A stretch of DNA of 64,000 nt from CALOBA01 sp942491465 (GCA_942491465.1 CALOBA010000007.1:1-64000); one strand, 5' to 3'; positions 8,191 through 16,460 are shown, counted from the first letter of the stretch. A program made the numbers and translations. Notes: a model not told the origin generated them from the letters alone.

Positions 8191-8510
8191 CAGTCCTGCT
8201 CCACCTCGATGACGGTGGCGGTGGCCGCATCGAGCAGCACCTCCAGCCGGCGCCCGTCCTCGGCCAGCACCTTCAGCTCGTAGACCCAGGCGCCGCCCTC
8301 GCGCTCCAGCTCCACCTCGACCACGTCGCCGGGCACGGTCGCGGCGGCACTGGCCAGGATCTCGGCGATGGGGCGGATCTCGCCGCGCGCCAGCGCGTCG
8401 CGGGCGCGGTCGTGGTCGCGATGCGGCCCGTCGGCCTGAGCGCCCACGGCGGCCAGGGCGAGCAGGCAGGCGGCGATGCGCCGATGGGTCCGCGGATGGT
8501 TCGGATGCAT
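8190..8510 (-). CDS. Periplasmic PepSY-domain protein
   Basis: 106 residues from ATG 8510 (an upstream extension to 8591 would hide the signal peptide). The signal peptide is MHPNHPRTHRRIAACLLALAAVGAQA, then mature 'DGPHRDHDRARDALARG'. The C-terminal two thirds form one PepSY domain: 'IRPIAEILA', 'GDVVEVELEREGGAWVYEL' and 'GRRLEVLLDAATATVIEVE'. PepSY proteins encoded with two-component systems are thought to act as periplasmic modulators. It is the first gene of the operon, and the 179 bp to the divergent cytochrome b gene must hold both promoters. Confidence 0.88.
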   Translation of the reverse strand: MHPNHPRTHRRIAACLLALAAVGAQADGPHRDHDRARDALARGEIRPIAEILASAAATVPGDVVEVELEREGGAWVYELKVLAEDGRRLEVLLDAATATVIEVEQD

Positions 8511-8689
8511 AGAGGTTGCCTCGGGATGTTTGGGTGCCGGCAAGGATGATCCCGGCGAGCTGACAAAAGGCTGACGGCGGGGTGCGGACAACGGTCAGCA
8601 ACGGGGGGTTAGTGTGGACCCCATGCCGGGCCGTCGTCAGCGGCGGGCCGCGTTTGAGATTCTTCCGCGCCAACCCCGAGGAGACCTGC

Positions 8690-9334
8690 ATGAACAGCAC
8701 CGCCGCCACCATCGCCCGCCAGCCGGGCCAGCGCGAAACCAGCGCCGCCGAAGCGCCCCCGACCGCCGAGGTGCGGGTCTGGGACCCGCTGGTGCGCATC
8801 TTCCATTGGTCCCTGGTCGGGGCCTTCGCCACCGCGTACATCGTCGAGGACGACCTGCTCGACGTGCATGTCTGGGCCGGCTATCTGGTGCTGGCGCTGA
8901 TCGCGGTGCGCCTGGTCTGGGGCTTCGTCGGCACCCGCCATGCCCGTTTCACCGACTTCGTCCGCAGCCCGCGGGCGGTGCTCGCCTATATCGGCGACGC
9001 ACTGCGCCTGCGCGCCGGTCGCTATCTGGGCCACAACCCCGCCGGCGGGGCCATGGTGGTGGCGCTGCTGGTGCTGGTCGCCGCTACCGGCCTGTGCGGG
9101 CTCGCCCTCTACGGTGCCCAAGAGCTCTCGGGGCCGCTGGCGCCGCTGATGGGTGGGCTGTCCCCGGCCTGGGGCGAGGCGCTGGAGGAGACCCACGAGG
9201 TGCTGGCCAACCTGACGCTGCTGTTCATCGTCGCCCACGTGGCCGGTGTGATCTTCTCCAGCCTGAGCCACCGCGAGAACCTGGTCCGGTCCATGTTCAC
9301 CGGCCGCAAGCGCCGGTCCGATGCCGAGGGCTGA
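8690..9334 (+). CDS. Cytochrome b561-type diheme membrane protein
   Basis: 214 residues from ATG 8690, which has a good ribosome site (GAGGAG) and removes a non-homologous leader. Four membrane helices and the histidine pattern of small cytochromes b: 'DPLVRIFHWSLV', 'DVHVWAGYLVLALIAVRLVWGFVG', 'RYLGHNPAGGAMVVALLVL', 'EETHEVLANLTLLFIVAHVAGV'. The His in helix 1, helix 2 and the last helix are the likely heme b ligands. It probably passes electrons from quinol or another donor to the periplasmic cytochromes c encoded next. This trio (cytochrome b, SHP, diheme cytochrome) is known from purple bacteria. The short charged tail after the fourth helix is cytoplasmic. Confidence 0.92.
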   Translation: MNSTAATIARQPGQRETSAAEAPPTAEVRVWDPLVRIFHWSLVGAFATAYIVEDDLLDVHVWAGYLVLALIAVRLVWGFVGTRHARFTDFVRSPRAVLAYIGDALRLRAGRYLGHNPAGGAMVVALLVLVAATGLCGLALYGAQELSGPLAPLMGGLSPAWGEALEETHEVLANLTLLFIVAHVAGVIFSSLSHRENLVRSMFTGRKRRSDAEG

Positions 9335-9373
9335 GGCCCTTCGAGCGAGTACAGCTTCGATCAGAAACGACCA

Positions 9374-9452
9374 GCCCTTTGCGCCTCTGCGCCTCTGCGT
9401 CTTTGCGCGAGAAAAAGAGCGACCCGCGCAGAGACGCAAAGGCGCAAAGCGG
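9374..9452. repeat. Inverted repeat behind cytochrome b gene
   Basis: CTTTGCGCCTCTGCG-type units on the left and CGCAGAGACGCAAAGGCGCAAAG on the right form a long imperfect stem with an A-rich loop. It could act as a transcript end or RNA stabiliser between cytochrome b and the downstream cytochromes, or be a dispersed palindromic repeat. Confidence 0.6.
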
Positions 9453-9492
9453 GCCGGAACGATGATCAAGGCTGCCTAAGGCAACGATCCCG

Positions 9493-9735
9493 GGCCGATC
9501 CCAATGCCATTAAGTTAGCGAGCGATGGGAGCGCTTTGTGGGAGCGGCTTCCAGCCGCGACTCGGCTCGCGCGGCGACCGGTCGCGGCTGGAAGCCCCTC
9601 CCACGGCGCAACTTAGGATCGGTTCAGAAACAAGTGGCGCAGACGCCCGCTCGCTGAACCTTTTGATTAGCCGTTTCGTGGTTGCGTCTGCACCACTTGT
9701 TTCTGAACCTTGACTTAACGGCATTGGGGCCGATC
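9493..9735. mobile_element. MITE (227 bp) with 8-bp target-site duplication
   Basis: The element spans 9501-9727. The left end CCAATGCCATTAAGTTAG and the right end read inward, CCAATGCCGTTAAGTCAAG, are terminal inverted repeats. The 8 bp GGCCGATC lies directly on both sides (9493-9500 and 9728-9735), a perfect target duplication. Inside are a palindromic GC-rich block (9538-9606) and a second nested inverted repeat starting GGTTCAGAAACAAGTGG (9618-9710). No ORF. A relative lies at 28621-28744. It sits between cytochrome b and SHP genes and may separate their transcription. Confidence 0.85.
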
Positions 9736-9789
9736 CTGTCTGCCGTGGTTGAGCGCGGCGGCAATCCCAATTCACCAAGGAGCATCGAA

Positions 9790-10209
9790 ATGTCCCCGAT
9801 CTCGAAAGCTGTTCAATCCACAACCACCCAACGCGCCGACCCCCGTCGGTCGATCTCCGCGGCATTGGCCCTGGTCGCGGCCCTCGGCATCGCCGTCGGC
9901 GCCGGCCCGGCGCTGGCCGCCGGCGATGCCGCTGCCGGCGCGGCGGCCTGGACGGCCGAGCACCCGCAACCGGGCGGGGCCGCCGCGCGCAGCTGCGCGA
10001 GCTGCCACGGGGCCGACCTGACCCAAACCGGCCGTCACGCCAAGACCCGCAAGAGCATCGAGCCGCTGGCCCCGTCGGTGAACCCGGCGCGGCTGAGCGA
10101 CGACAAGAAGGTCGCCAAGTGGCTCTACCGCAATTGCCGCTGGACCCTCGGCCGTGAATGCACGGCCACCGAGAAGGCCGACTTCCTGGCCTTCATCGCC
10201 GCCCAATGA
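9790..10209 (+). CDS. SHP-like monoheme cytochrome c (DUF1924)
   Basis: 139 residues. ATG 9790 is preceded by AAGGAG. Signal peptide about residues 1-43 ending in 'AGPALAAGD'. One heme c motif, CASCH, in 'SCASCHGADLTQTGRH', followed by the conserved C-terminal stretch 'LAPSVNPARLSDDKKVAKW' and 'NCRWTLGRECTATEKADFLAF' found in DUF1924/sphaeroides heme protein relatives. SHP proteins bind O2, NO or nitrite at a heme whose Asn ligand is displaceable; an Asn in 'APSVNPARL' is a candidate. Expected to be periplasmic, receiving electrons from the diheme cytochrome and cytochrome b. Two extra Cys (NCRW, ECTA) could form a disulfide, as known in SHP. Confidence 0.88.
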   Translation: MSPISKAVQSTTTQRADPRRSISAALALVAALGIAVGAGPALAAGDAAAGAAAWTAEHPQPGGAAARSCASCHGADLTQTGRHAKTRKSIEPLAPSVNPARLSDDKKVAKWLYRNCRWTLGRECTATEKADFLAFIAAQ

Positions 10210-10250
10210 CCCCCGAACCGACATCCACCATCCCATCAGGAGCCCTGACC

Positions 10251-10862
10251 ATGTCGACCACGCATTCCCGCAAATATAGCCTCCTGCTCGCCTTGGCCGT
10301 CGGCGGCCTGCTCGGCCTTGGCGGCATCGGCTTGGCCCTCGGCGACGACGATGACGACGACCACCACGAGCGCCATGAGCGCCATCATGAGGACGGGCGT
10401 CGATGGATCAGGTCGCGCGAGGACGTCGCCCCGGTCGCCGACGCCACCTATGCCGAGGAGTGCGGCGCCTGCCACATGGCCTACCAGCCCGGGCTGCTGC
10501 CGGCGGCGGCCTGGCGGGAGGTGATGACCCCCGAGGCCCTGGGGACGCACTACGGCGACGACGCCTCGATGCCGCCGGCGCTGCGCGGCGAACTCGCCGC
10601 CTACCTCGACGCCAACGCCGCCGACGCCGCCCGGCGCTCGCGCTCGCGCGCCTTCGCGATCGGCGATGCCGGCGATCTGCCGCGCATCACCGCCACCCGC
10701 TACTTCCGCAACGAGCACCACGAGATCCCAAGCCGCATGGTCGCCGACAACCCCGAGGTCGGCAGCTTCAGCAACTGCGACGCCTGCCACCAAACCGCCG
10801 ACGAGGGCATCTACAACGAGCACCGTGTGCGAATCCCCGGCTTCGGCCCCTGGGACGACTGA
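10251..10862 (+). CDS. Diheme cytochrome c (DHC-like partner of SHP)
   Basis: 203 residues with an N-terminal signal (YSLLLALAVGGLLGLGGIGLALG) followed by an acidic/His-rich stretch DDDDDDHHERHERHHEDG that may bind metal. Two heme c motifs are CGACH in 'EECGACHMAYQPGLLP' and CDACH in 'NCDACHQTADEG'. The spacing and the 'GLLPAAAWREVM' region match the diheme cytochromes that accompany SHP in purple bacteria. It follows the SHP gene by 41 bp and is likely co-transcribed. Periplasmic electron carrier between the membrane cytochrome b and SHP; the terminal substrate is not shown by the sequence. Confidence 0.9.
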   Translation: MSTTHSRKYSLLLALAVGGLLGLGGIGLALGDDDDDDHHERHERHHEDGRRWIRSREDVAPVADATYAEECGACHMAYQPGLLPAAAWREVMTPEALGTHYGDDASMPPALRGELAAYLDANAADAARRSRSRAFAIGDAGDLPRITATRYFRNEHHEIPSRMVADNPEVGSFSNCDACHQTADEGIYNEHRVRIPGFGPWDD

Positions 10863-10887
10863 GGCGGCGACTTCCCGTCCCGAGTCC

Positions 10888-10971
10888 GTAGTCGGGTTGA
10901 GGTACGAAACCCAGCATCGGCGGCATCGCAAGCCCATGCAATGCCGGGTTTCGCAAGCTCAACCCGACTAC
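10888..10971. repeat. REP-like palindromic element
   Basis: GTAGTCGGGTTGAGGTACG...CAGCAT at the left pairs with ATGCCGGGTTTCGCAAGCTC...GACTAC at the right, giving a stem of about 30 bp. The right half occurs again at about 28404-28438, and shorter relatives are at 41-66, 4727-4752 and 62527-62552. It may terminate the cytochrome transcript. Confidence 0.7.
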
Positions 10972-11031
10972 GAACTTTCCATCTCCCTGATCGAAGATAG
11001 CATTGCGTATTCTGCGTCCAGGGACTTCAGG

Positions 11032-11556
11032 TCAGACAACCAGACCCATCGGCGCCAGCAGGTCCCCCGGCAGGCGCACCGGCAGGGCGCCCAGGCGCAG
11101 CCCGGCGTGGATGCGATTGGGCCGCCCCTGGAGGCAGAGCGCTGCGTGCAGCGCCTGCAGGAACAGCCCTTGCTCGATGCGGGCCAGCTCGATGTTCTTG
11201 TCTGCGTACTTGGACCTGCCCGGCTCCTCCCGGCGCCCCACCAGGACCAGGGCGTTGACCGAGCCGTCGCCCTGCACCAGCGCATCCAGGTCCCCGGCAA
11301 CCACGGCCTCGCGGCGATGGACATGGCGTGGACCAGGCAGCCACCAGCGCAGCGACAAGCTGTCCGCGCCGTTCGCAGCGAGCATCAGGATGGCCAGGCG
11401 ATCATAGGCGCCGGCCCTGGGGTAGCCGCTGCGCCGGTAGGGCTCGCGCTCTTCGAGCAGCGCCTCGATGCTCGCGCTGGCAGCTGCGGATGCAGCCGGG
11501 TCCGCGGGCAGTTGCAGCGCCGAGCGGCGGGTCGGGATCAGGGGAAGGGGTGCCAT
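11032..11556 (-). CDS. SagB-type nitroreductase-like dehydrogenase of a TOMM cluster
   Basis: 174 residues. 'GYPRAGAYDRLAILMLA' resembles the FMN-binding PSAGALYPLE motif of SagB dehydrogenases, and 'KNIELARIEQGLFLQALHAALCLQG' matches the helix in which these flavoenzymes keep conserved small and Gln residues. Such enzymes oxidise azolines made by YcaO partners to azoles using FMN. It is shorter than classical SagB (about 200-250) and the canonical motif is loose, so it may be divergent or lack activity. Its start lies within the end of the YcaO gene (19-bp overlap), making it the last gene of a coupled operon. Nothing follows it but a REP-like element before the cytochrome genes. Confidence 0.65.
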   Translation of the reverse strand: MAPLPLIPTRRSALQLPADPAASAAASASIEALLEEREPYRRSGYPRAGAYDRLAILMLAANGADSLSLRWWLPGPRHVHRREAVVAGDLDALVQGDGSVNALVLVGRREEPGRSKYADKNIELARIEQGLFLQALHAALCLQGRPNRIHAGLRLGALPVRLPGDLLAPMGLVV

Positions 11557-12662
11557 CTGTCGGCCTCCCATTGCTGCGGGGTCAGGCCCCAATGGGTCTG
11601 CCAGCGCGCGCACAGACCACAGGGGACGCCGGCCGGGACCATCGGCTGGCAGCCGTCCACCCAGACCTTGGCCACCACCCCATCTCGCATCGGCGGGCGC
11701 AGCAGCGCCACCTGCGCGGCCAGGGCCGAGTAGTCGGGCGCCGGCTCCTGCCGCGCGGTCGCGACCGCGTCCACCAAGGCCAAGGCCCGCTCGCGGATGC
11801 TCGGGTCCGAGGCGGCCTTGTGCACATGGGCGCGCAGATCGGTGTCCGTCGGCTCGGGCCCGCCCCGGAGCAGCGTGTCTGACTGGCCGGCCCGGGTGGC
11901 CAGACACTCGCCGGCGGCATTGCGCAAGGCCGCGGGCGCATCCGCGCGCACCGACATGCCGACGCTCAGGTACGGCGGCTGGTCGCGCGCGCACAGCGCA
12001 AGCGCAAAGCAGGCGCCGCCGCCGTAGGACGGCGGGACGACGATCGGCGTCTTGAGCATCGCCAGGGCCGATGCCGGCGTCCCCGACGCGATCCAAGGCA
12101 CGCCGGCGCGAACGGCATCCGGGGTCAGCACGCGCAGCGCGCCGGCGAGCCGACCGTACCAGAACAGCATCGCCAGGTCCCGCTCGAGGGTCTCCCGATA
12201 GGCGGCCAGCACCGCCGCCGACGCCGACTGGTGATAGGCCCAGCCGGTGCTCATGGCGCTGCGGGCGCGATCCTGGGCCAGCCGCGGCTGGGCGAACAGG
12301 GCCTCCACCGGCACCCAGCAGGGCGTGTGGGCGCGCTGGTGCGTGGCGGGGATCGCCGGCGTCGGCTCTGCGGCCAGGCTTTGCGTCAGCGCCGGCGGCA
12401 ACAGGAGCCTGGCCTCCTCGGGCAGGAAGCGCGGGGCATCGGGCAGCCAGGCGTCGTTCCACAACGAGCCATGCAGCCAGGTCGCCCGTTCCAGGACCTC
12501 GCCCTCCGCGGCGACCCGCGCGCTTAAGGCATCGGCGGCGAAGCCATAGCCGTAGAAGGCGTCCGGCGTGATCGACGACGGGTCCACGCGCAGCGCCAGG
12601 CGCGCCGTGCAGGCGGTGAGCGCACCCAAGTCGGTGCTCAGGGTGCGGAAGCTTGGGGTCAT
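11538..12662 (-). CDS. YcaO-family cyclodehydratase
   Basis: 374 residues from ATG 12662, overlapping the preceding stop by 4 bp. YcaO signature regions are visible: 'EGEVLERATW' (about 53-62), 'AYRETLERDLAMLFW' (about 154-168; the A-x-x-E-x-x-E-R-D helix that binds Mg-ATP) and 'NAAGECLATR' (about 248-257, equivalent to the common ALREALQTR). It ends in '..RWHPFP', like the proline-rich C-terminus that cyclodehydratase YcaO proteins insert into their active site. YcaO enzymes phosphorylate backbone amides to form thiazolines/oxazolines (with an E1-like partner), or other amide changes. Encoded with an E1-like protein and a dehydrogenase, it belongs to a TOMM-type RiPP pathway; substrates are discussed under the upstream paralogues. 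Confidence 0.88.
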   Translation of the reverse strand: MTPSFRTLSTDLGALTACTARLALRVDPSSITPDAFYGYGFAADALSARVAAEGEVLERATWLHGSLWNDAWLPDAPRFLPEEARLLLPPALTQSLAAEPTPAIPATHQRAHTPCWVPVEALFAQPRLAQDRARSAMSTGWAYHQSASAAVLAAYRETLERDLAMLFWYGRLAGALRVLTPDAVRAGVPWIASGTPASALAMLKTPIVVPPSYGGGACFALALCARDQPPYLSVGMSVRADAPAALRNAAGECLATRAGQSDTLLRGGPEPTDTDLRAHVHKAASDPSIRERALALVDAVATARQEPAPDYSALAAQVALLRPPMRDGVVAKVWVDGCQPMVPAGVPCGLCARWQTHWGLTPQQWEADRWHPFP

Positions 12663-13321
12663 GACTCCGGCAGGCATGTCGGGCAGCCGATGTAGGGGAC
12701 GAAGGGCTCGATGTGCAGGGCGTTGTCGACCAGCATGAGGCTGTCGCCGGGGGCCCGCTCGATGGTTCGGGCCAGCGCGATGCCGAGCCCGCGCCAGGCC
12801 CGCTCCTCGGCCTCGTCCCGGTCGCCGAGCCCGAAGCGCAGGCCGGTGAGGTAGCGAAAGCACAGCGGGCAGTAGCGCCCGGTCTCCAGCACCGGGCCGA
12901 CGATCAGGCCCTGGTCGCCGAGCACCAGGATCGACAGCAGGGCCTGCGGGTCGCGCGCGGCGAGCAGCGACTCCAGGTCCAGCAGCGCCGGCGGCGTGCA
13001 GCACCAGACCAGGGGCCCGTCTCGGGGCAACTCGTCCGGCGCGTCCACCAGCCGCGCCTGCCGATGAAAGCCCAGGGCGTCCGCCAGCGCGTTGCCGGGC
13101 GGCTGCTCGGCATCCGGCGCGTCGGCGAGCTTGGCCAGGACCAGGCGCAAGGCCGCGACGCGCTGGGCATCGCCGGGGTCGACCGTCCCGCCCCGGGCCT
13201 GCGCCAGCAGCCGGCCGATGTCGCGGGCCAGCCAGGGCAGGCCGAGCCCGATCCAGCGCTCGCCGCGACCGAGCTGCAGGGTATGCATGTCCAGGACGCG
13301 GACCTTGAGGGTTGCGCTCAT
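12659..13321 (-). CDS. E1-like TOMM leader-peptide-binding protein
   Basis: 220 residues, start ATG 13321 (a longer frame begins at 13369 but would run into the upstream gene). The N-terminal part (1-45: 'VLDMHTLQLGRGERWIGLG') resembles the peptide-binding region of E1/Ocin-ThiF-like TOMM proteins. Two Cys pairs, CPLC (151-154, after 'LIVGPVLETGRY') and CPTC (213-216, four residues from the end), form the usual zinc tetrathiolate. The ATP site of true E1 enzymes is absent, as expected for the partner that merely presents substrate to YcaO. Its ATG overlaps the stop of paralogue 1 (ATGA), so substrate-like protein and modifying enzymes are translationally coupled. Confidence 0.75.
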   Translation of the reverse strand: MSATLKVRVLDMHTLQLGRGERWIGLGLPWLARDIGRLLAQARGGTVDPGDAQRVAALRLVLAKLADAPDAEQPPGNALADALGFHRQARLVDAPDELPRDGPLVWCCTPPALLDLESLLAARDPQALLSILVLGDQGLIVGPVLETGRYCPLCFRYLTGLRFGLGDRDEAEERAWRGLGIALARTIERAPGDSLMLVDNALHIEPFVPYIGCPTCLPES

Positions 13322-14199
13322 CGCCAACTCCCTGCGCCGCCGGCGGAATCGACGCTCTGGGCGGAGCAAGAACAGCCGGGATCGGGCTCCCGCGGCGTCG
13401 CCTTGGCGCGCGCAAGCTCCACGTCCGCCATGGCGACGTCTCCGAACGTCGCGACCAACAGGTCGTCGTGGGCGCTGATGGTATTGAACAGATTGGCGAG
13501 ATCCCGGTTGCCCCAGTCGTGAGGGTAGCTTTCCAAGGCAAGGCTCACGCGGACCCTTCTTGCCAGCATCGCTATCGCCCGCCTGCGGGCATCGACCGTA
13601 TCGACCGGGTCAAGTCGTCGCTTGATGGCGTCTATCAGGGCGCTCGGCGACAGAGGGTCGCCCGGAGGATGGTTGTCGGCCTCGATGGAATATCGGGAGC
13701 CGCCGGGGATGGCCAGGCGTGCGTCGAGCGCGAACAGGCGCGGCAGCCGCTCGGGAAAATGCTGGTCGATACCCTCCAGCTTGCAACACAGCCGCCAGGT
13801 CGCGCACAGGGCATCCGAGCGGTCGCCCTCGGCGAAGAAGCCCTCGCGGACTGCCGCACAAGGGCCGCCGAGATAAAAGCATTTGCGATAGCAGCCGTCG
13901 CCGCAGAAGGCGTGCCATGCGTCGGCCACGGCGCGCGACGGCAGCGCGAGCGCCGTCGGATGCTTGCGGGAGATCAGAAAGACGTTGCGGGAGATCAGAA
14001 AGACGTCGCGCAGCCCCTCGACGATCTCCACGCGCTCCCGTGCCGAGAGGTGGGGGTACTTGGACGCCAGAGATGCGCCGATCTCGCTCGGGAAGCGATG
14101 CGTATGCACGGTAGGCGAGTCACGGATCGACCAGGCCAGCGCGGCGACAAAGATCGCCAGCAACAGCAGAAAGACAAACATGGGCATCAGCGATTCCAT
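13318..14199 (-). CDS. Membrane-anchored Cys-tailed paralogue 1, coupled to the YcaO operon
   Basis: 293 residues. N-terminal membrane helix (residues 5-25, MPMFVFLLLLAIFVAALAW), then a conserved body: 'SEIGASLASKYPHLSARE', 'IVEGLRDVFLIS', 'ALPSRAVADAWHAFCGDGCYRKC', 'ATWRLCCKLEGIDQHFPE' and 'RLPRLFALDARLAIPGGSRY'. This pattern recalls a bacterial family with W-H-x-F core and Gly/Cys-rich C-termini (from memory). The C-terminal tail is 'DPGCSCSAQSVDSAGGAG' plus SWR. Its stop overlaps the ATG of the E1-like gene. A perfect 21-bp tandem duplication (13964-14005) adds seven residues (NVFLISR) relative to the other copies. Function unknown; a substrate of the YcaO system is proposed. Confidence 0.85.
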   Translation of the reverse strand: MESLMPMFVFLLLLAIFVAALAWSIRDSPTVHTHRFPSEIGASLASKYPHLSARERVEIVEGLRDVFLISRNVFLISRKHPTALALPSRAVADAWHAFCGDGCYRKCFYLGGPCAAVREGFFAEGDRSDALCATWRLCCKLEGIDQHFPERLPRLFALDARLAIPGGSRYSIEADNHPPGDPLSPSALIDAIKRRLDPVDTVDARRRAIAMLARRVRVSLALESYPHDWGNRDLANLFNTISAHDDLLVATFGDVAMADVELARAKATPREPDPGCSCSAQSVDSAGGAGSWR

Positions 14200-14275
14200 C
14201 TGTCGAACACCTGCGCATTGGGACGAAGCCGATGGATAGGGATCGGCAAACCCTCATTGCCGCCGAGCATGCGCG

Positions 14276-15274
14276 TCACCGGTATGCACCTGCGCCGCCG
14301 GCGGCATCGGCGCTTTGCGCGCAACAACTACAGCCGGGATCGGGCTCCCGCGGCGTCGCCTTCGCTCGCGCAAGCTCGAAGTTCGCCGTGGCGATGTCTC
14401 CGAACGTGGCGATCAACAGGTCGTTGTGGGCGCTGATCGTATCGAATAGCTGGGCGAGATCCCGGCTGCTCCAGTCGTGAGGATAGCGTTCCAATGCAAG
14501 GCTGATGCGGACCCTTCTTGCCAGCACCGACACCGCCCGCCTCCGGGCATCGCCTGCATCGATCGGGTAAAATCGTCGATCGATTGCCATCCAGAGGTCC
14601 TTCGGCGACAAGGTGTCGCCTGGCGGATGGTTGTCGGCCTCGATGGAATACCTGGAGCCGCCGGGGATGGCGAGGCGTGCATCGAGTGCGAATAGGCGGG
14701 GCAGCCGATCGGGAAAGTGCTCGTCGATCCGTTCGTGTGCGCAGCATAGCCGCCAGGTTGTGCTCAGGGCCTCCGAACTGATGCCCTCCGCGACGAAGCC
14801 CGGATTGACAAACGCGCACGGGCCGAAAAGATGCAGGCATTTGCGACGGCACGAGTCACCGGAAAAGGCCGACCAAGCATCGGCCACGGCGAGCGATGGC
14901 AGCGCCAGCGTCGTCACCTTGGCGGCGGCGATCAGAAAGACATCCCGCAGGCCCTCGACGATCTCGGCACAATTCTGATCCGAGAGGTGGGGGTATTTGG
15001 ACGCCAAAGAGGCGTTGATCTCATCGGCAAAGCGATACCTGCTCGCCGCGCCCTCCTTGCGCTCCGATAGGAGCCGGCCAGCGGCTAAAATCGCGACATA
15101 GGCTGCAAAGCCTATCTCGCAAACAGGCAAGAGCAACAGCCCGCCAGCTATCAGGACTAATGGGCGCAAGTCGTCGAATGCCTCCGGGTTTCCGTCGAAC
15201 CATAGGATCAACAGTATCCCGATCACAAGCATCCCGACCGGTACCAGCAAGACCATGCATTCAGGGATGCACAT
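14276..15274 (-). CDS. Membrane-anchored Cys-tailed paralogue 2
   Basis: 332 residues from ATG 15274 with a GGAGACTCAG ribosome site. The N-terminus differs from paralogue 1: two hydrophobic segments (about 7-25 and 38-65) before the shared body begins at 'YRFADEINASLASKYPHLS'. Body landmarks: 'GLRDVFLIAAA', 'LALPSLAVADAWSAF', 'CRRKCLHLFGPCA', 'TTWRLCCAHERIDEHFPD', 'ALDARLAIPGGSRYSIEAD', 'ALERYPHDWSSRDLAQLF'. Tail: 'ATPREPDPGCSCCAQSADAA' then GGAGAYR. Separated by 76 bp from paralogue 1, same strand, probably one transcript. The body shows paired Cys that could bind metal or form disulfides. Confidence 0.85.
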   Translation of the reverse strand: MCIPECMVLLVPVGMLVIGILLILWFDGNPEAFDDLRPLVLIAGGLLLLPVCEIGFAAYVAILAAGRLLSERKEGAASRYRFADEINASLASKYPHLSDQNCAEIVEGLRDVFLIAAAKVTTLALPSLAVADAWSAFSGDSCRRKCLHLFGPCAFVNPGFVAEGISSEALSTTWRLCCAHERIDEHFPDRLPRLFALDARLAIPGGSRYSIEADNHPPGDTLSPKDLWMAIDRRFYPIDAGDARRRAVSVLARRVRISLALERYPHDWSSRDLAQLFDTISAHNDLLIATFGDIATANFELARAKATPREPDPGCSCCAQSADAAGGAGAYR

Positions 15275-15467
15275 CTGAGTCTCCGGTTAGTTGGCGAATA
15301 TCCGCGCCATCCATCGGCGTGCGAGCCCGTCAAGCCGCCGCAGCCCGGCGCCATCGGCAACGCATTGGCGCTCGCTTCGAGCCTGGATCGGTGCGAACGA
15401 TTAAGGCCGGCAGCCGGGGCCAGGTACGAACGGAGCTTCAAGCCGTCATTGCCGGCCAGCATGCTGC

Positions 15468-16460
15468 TCATCGCCGTGCGCCGCCGACGGCATCGACGCT
15501 CTGCGCGCAACAACAGCTGATTTCATCCGGCTCCCGCGGCGTCGCCTTGGCGCGCGCAAGCTCGGCGTCCGCCGCGGCGATGTCCCCGAACGTCGCGGCC
15601 AACAGCTCGTTGCGGGCGCTGAGCGCATCGAACAGCTCGGCGAGATCCCGGTTGCTCCAGTCGTGAGGGTAGCGTTCCAATGCAAGGCTGACGCGAATCC
15701 TTCTTGCCAGCATCGATATCGCCCGCCTGCGGGCATCGACCGTATCGACCGGGTCAAGTCGTCGCTTGATGGCGTCTATCAGGGCGCTCGGCGACAGAGG
15801 TTCGCCCGGAGGATGGTTGTCGGCCTCGATGGAATACCTGGAGCCGCCGGGGATGGCCAGGCGCGCGTCGAGCGCGAATAGGCGGGGCAGCCGATCGGGA
15901 AAGTGCTCGTTGATTCGTTCGTGCTCGCAGCACCGCCGCCAGGTCATGCTCAGGGCATCCGAGCTGACGCCCTCGGCGACGAAGTCCGGTTGCACAACCG
16001 CGCACGGGCCGAGGTCGTACAGGCATTTGCGATTCTGCGAGTTGCCGGGTAAGGCCGACCAAGCATCGGCCACGGCGAGCGACGGCAGCGCCAGCGTCTT
16101 CGCCTCGTCGAAGGCGATCAGAAAGACATCTCGCAGGCCCTCGATGATCTCGGCGCAATCCTGTGCCGAGAGATGGGTGTGCTTGGACGCTAAAGATGCG
16201 CCGATCTCGTCAGTAAAGCGATATTTGCGCACTGCGCGCGTCTTGAGCATGGGATAGAGCAGGGCGGCGGCAATTATCGCGGCGAGTACAGATACGCCGA
16301 CTCTGCAAGAAAAAACCATCAACAGGCCGACAGCTCCCAGAAAAACAACCCACCGTTTGCTAAACAGTGCCGAGGCTTGCCCAAGCCACGCATCCGCCAG
16401 TATCGCGATCAAAAGCATCCCGACCGATACCGTCCAGACCATGCAGTTCACGAGGTCCAT
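15468..16460 (-). CDS. Membrane-anchored Cys-tailed paralogue 3
   Basis: 330 residues; ATG 16460 preceded by GGAGACTCGG. Two N-terminal hydrophobic stretches (about 8-25 and 38-66). The shared body starts at 'YRFTDEIGASLASKHTHLS', with 'ALPSLAVADAWSALPGNSQN', 'RRCCEHERINEHFPD', 'ALDARLAIPGGSRYSIEAD' and 'VSLALERYPHDWSNRDLAEL'. The tail differs most: 'ATPREPDEISCCCAQSVDAV' then GGARR, a three-Cys run. The 16461-16653 spacer to pseudogene copy 4 repeats the spacer 15275-15467, showing that gene plus upstream DNA was duplicated as a unit. Confidence 0.85.
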   Translation of the reverse strand: MDLVNCMVWTVSVGMLLIAILADAWLGQASALFSKRWVVFLGAVGLLMVFSCRVGVSVLAAIIAAALLYPMLKTRAVRKYRFTDEIGASLASKHTHLSAQDCAEIIEGLRDVFLIAFDEAKTLALPSLAVADAWSALPGNSQNRKCLYDLGPCAVVQPDFVAEGVSSDALSMTWRRCCEHERINEHFPDRLPRLFALDARLAIPGGSRYSIEADNHPPGEPLSPSALIDAIKRRLDPVDTVDARRRAISMLARRIRVSLALERYPHDWSNRDLAELFDALSARNELLAATFGDIAAADAELARAKATPREPDEISCCCAQSVDAVGGARR

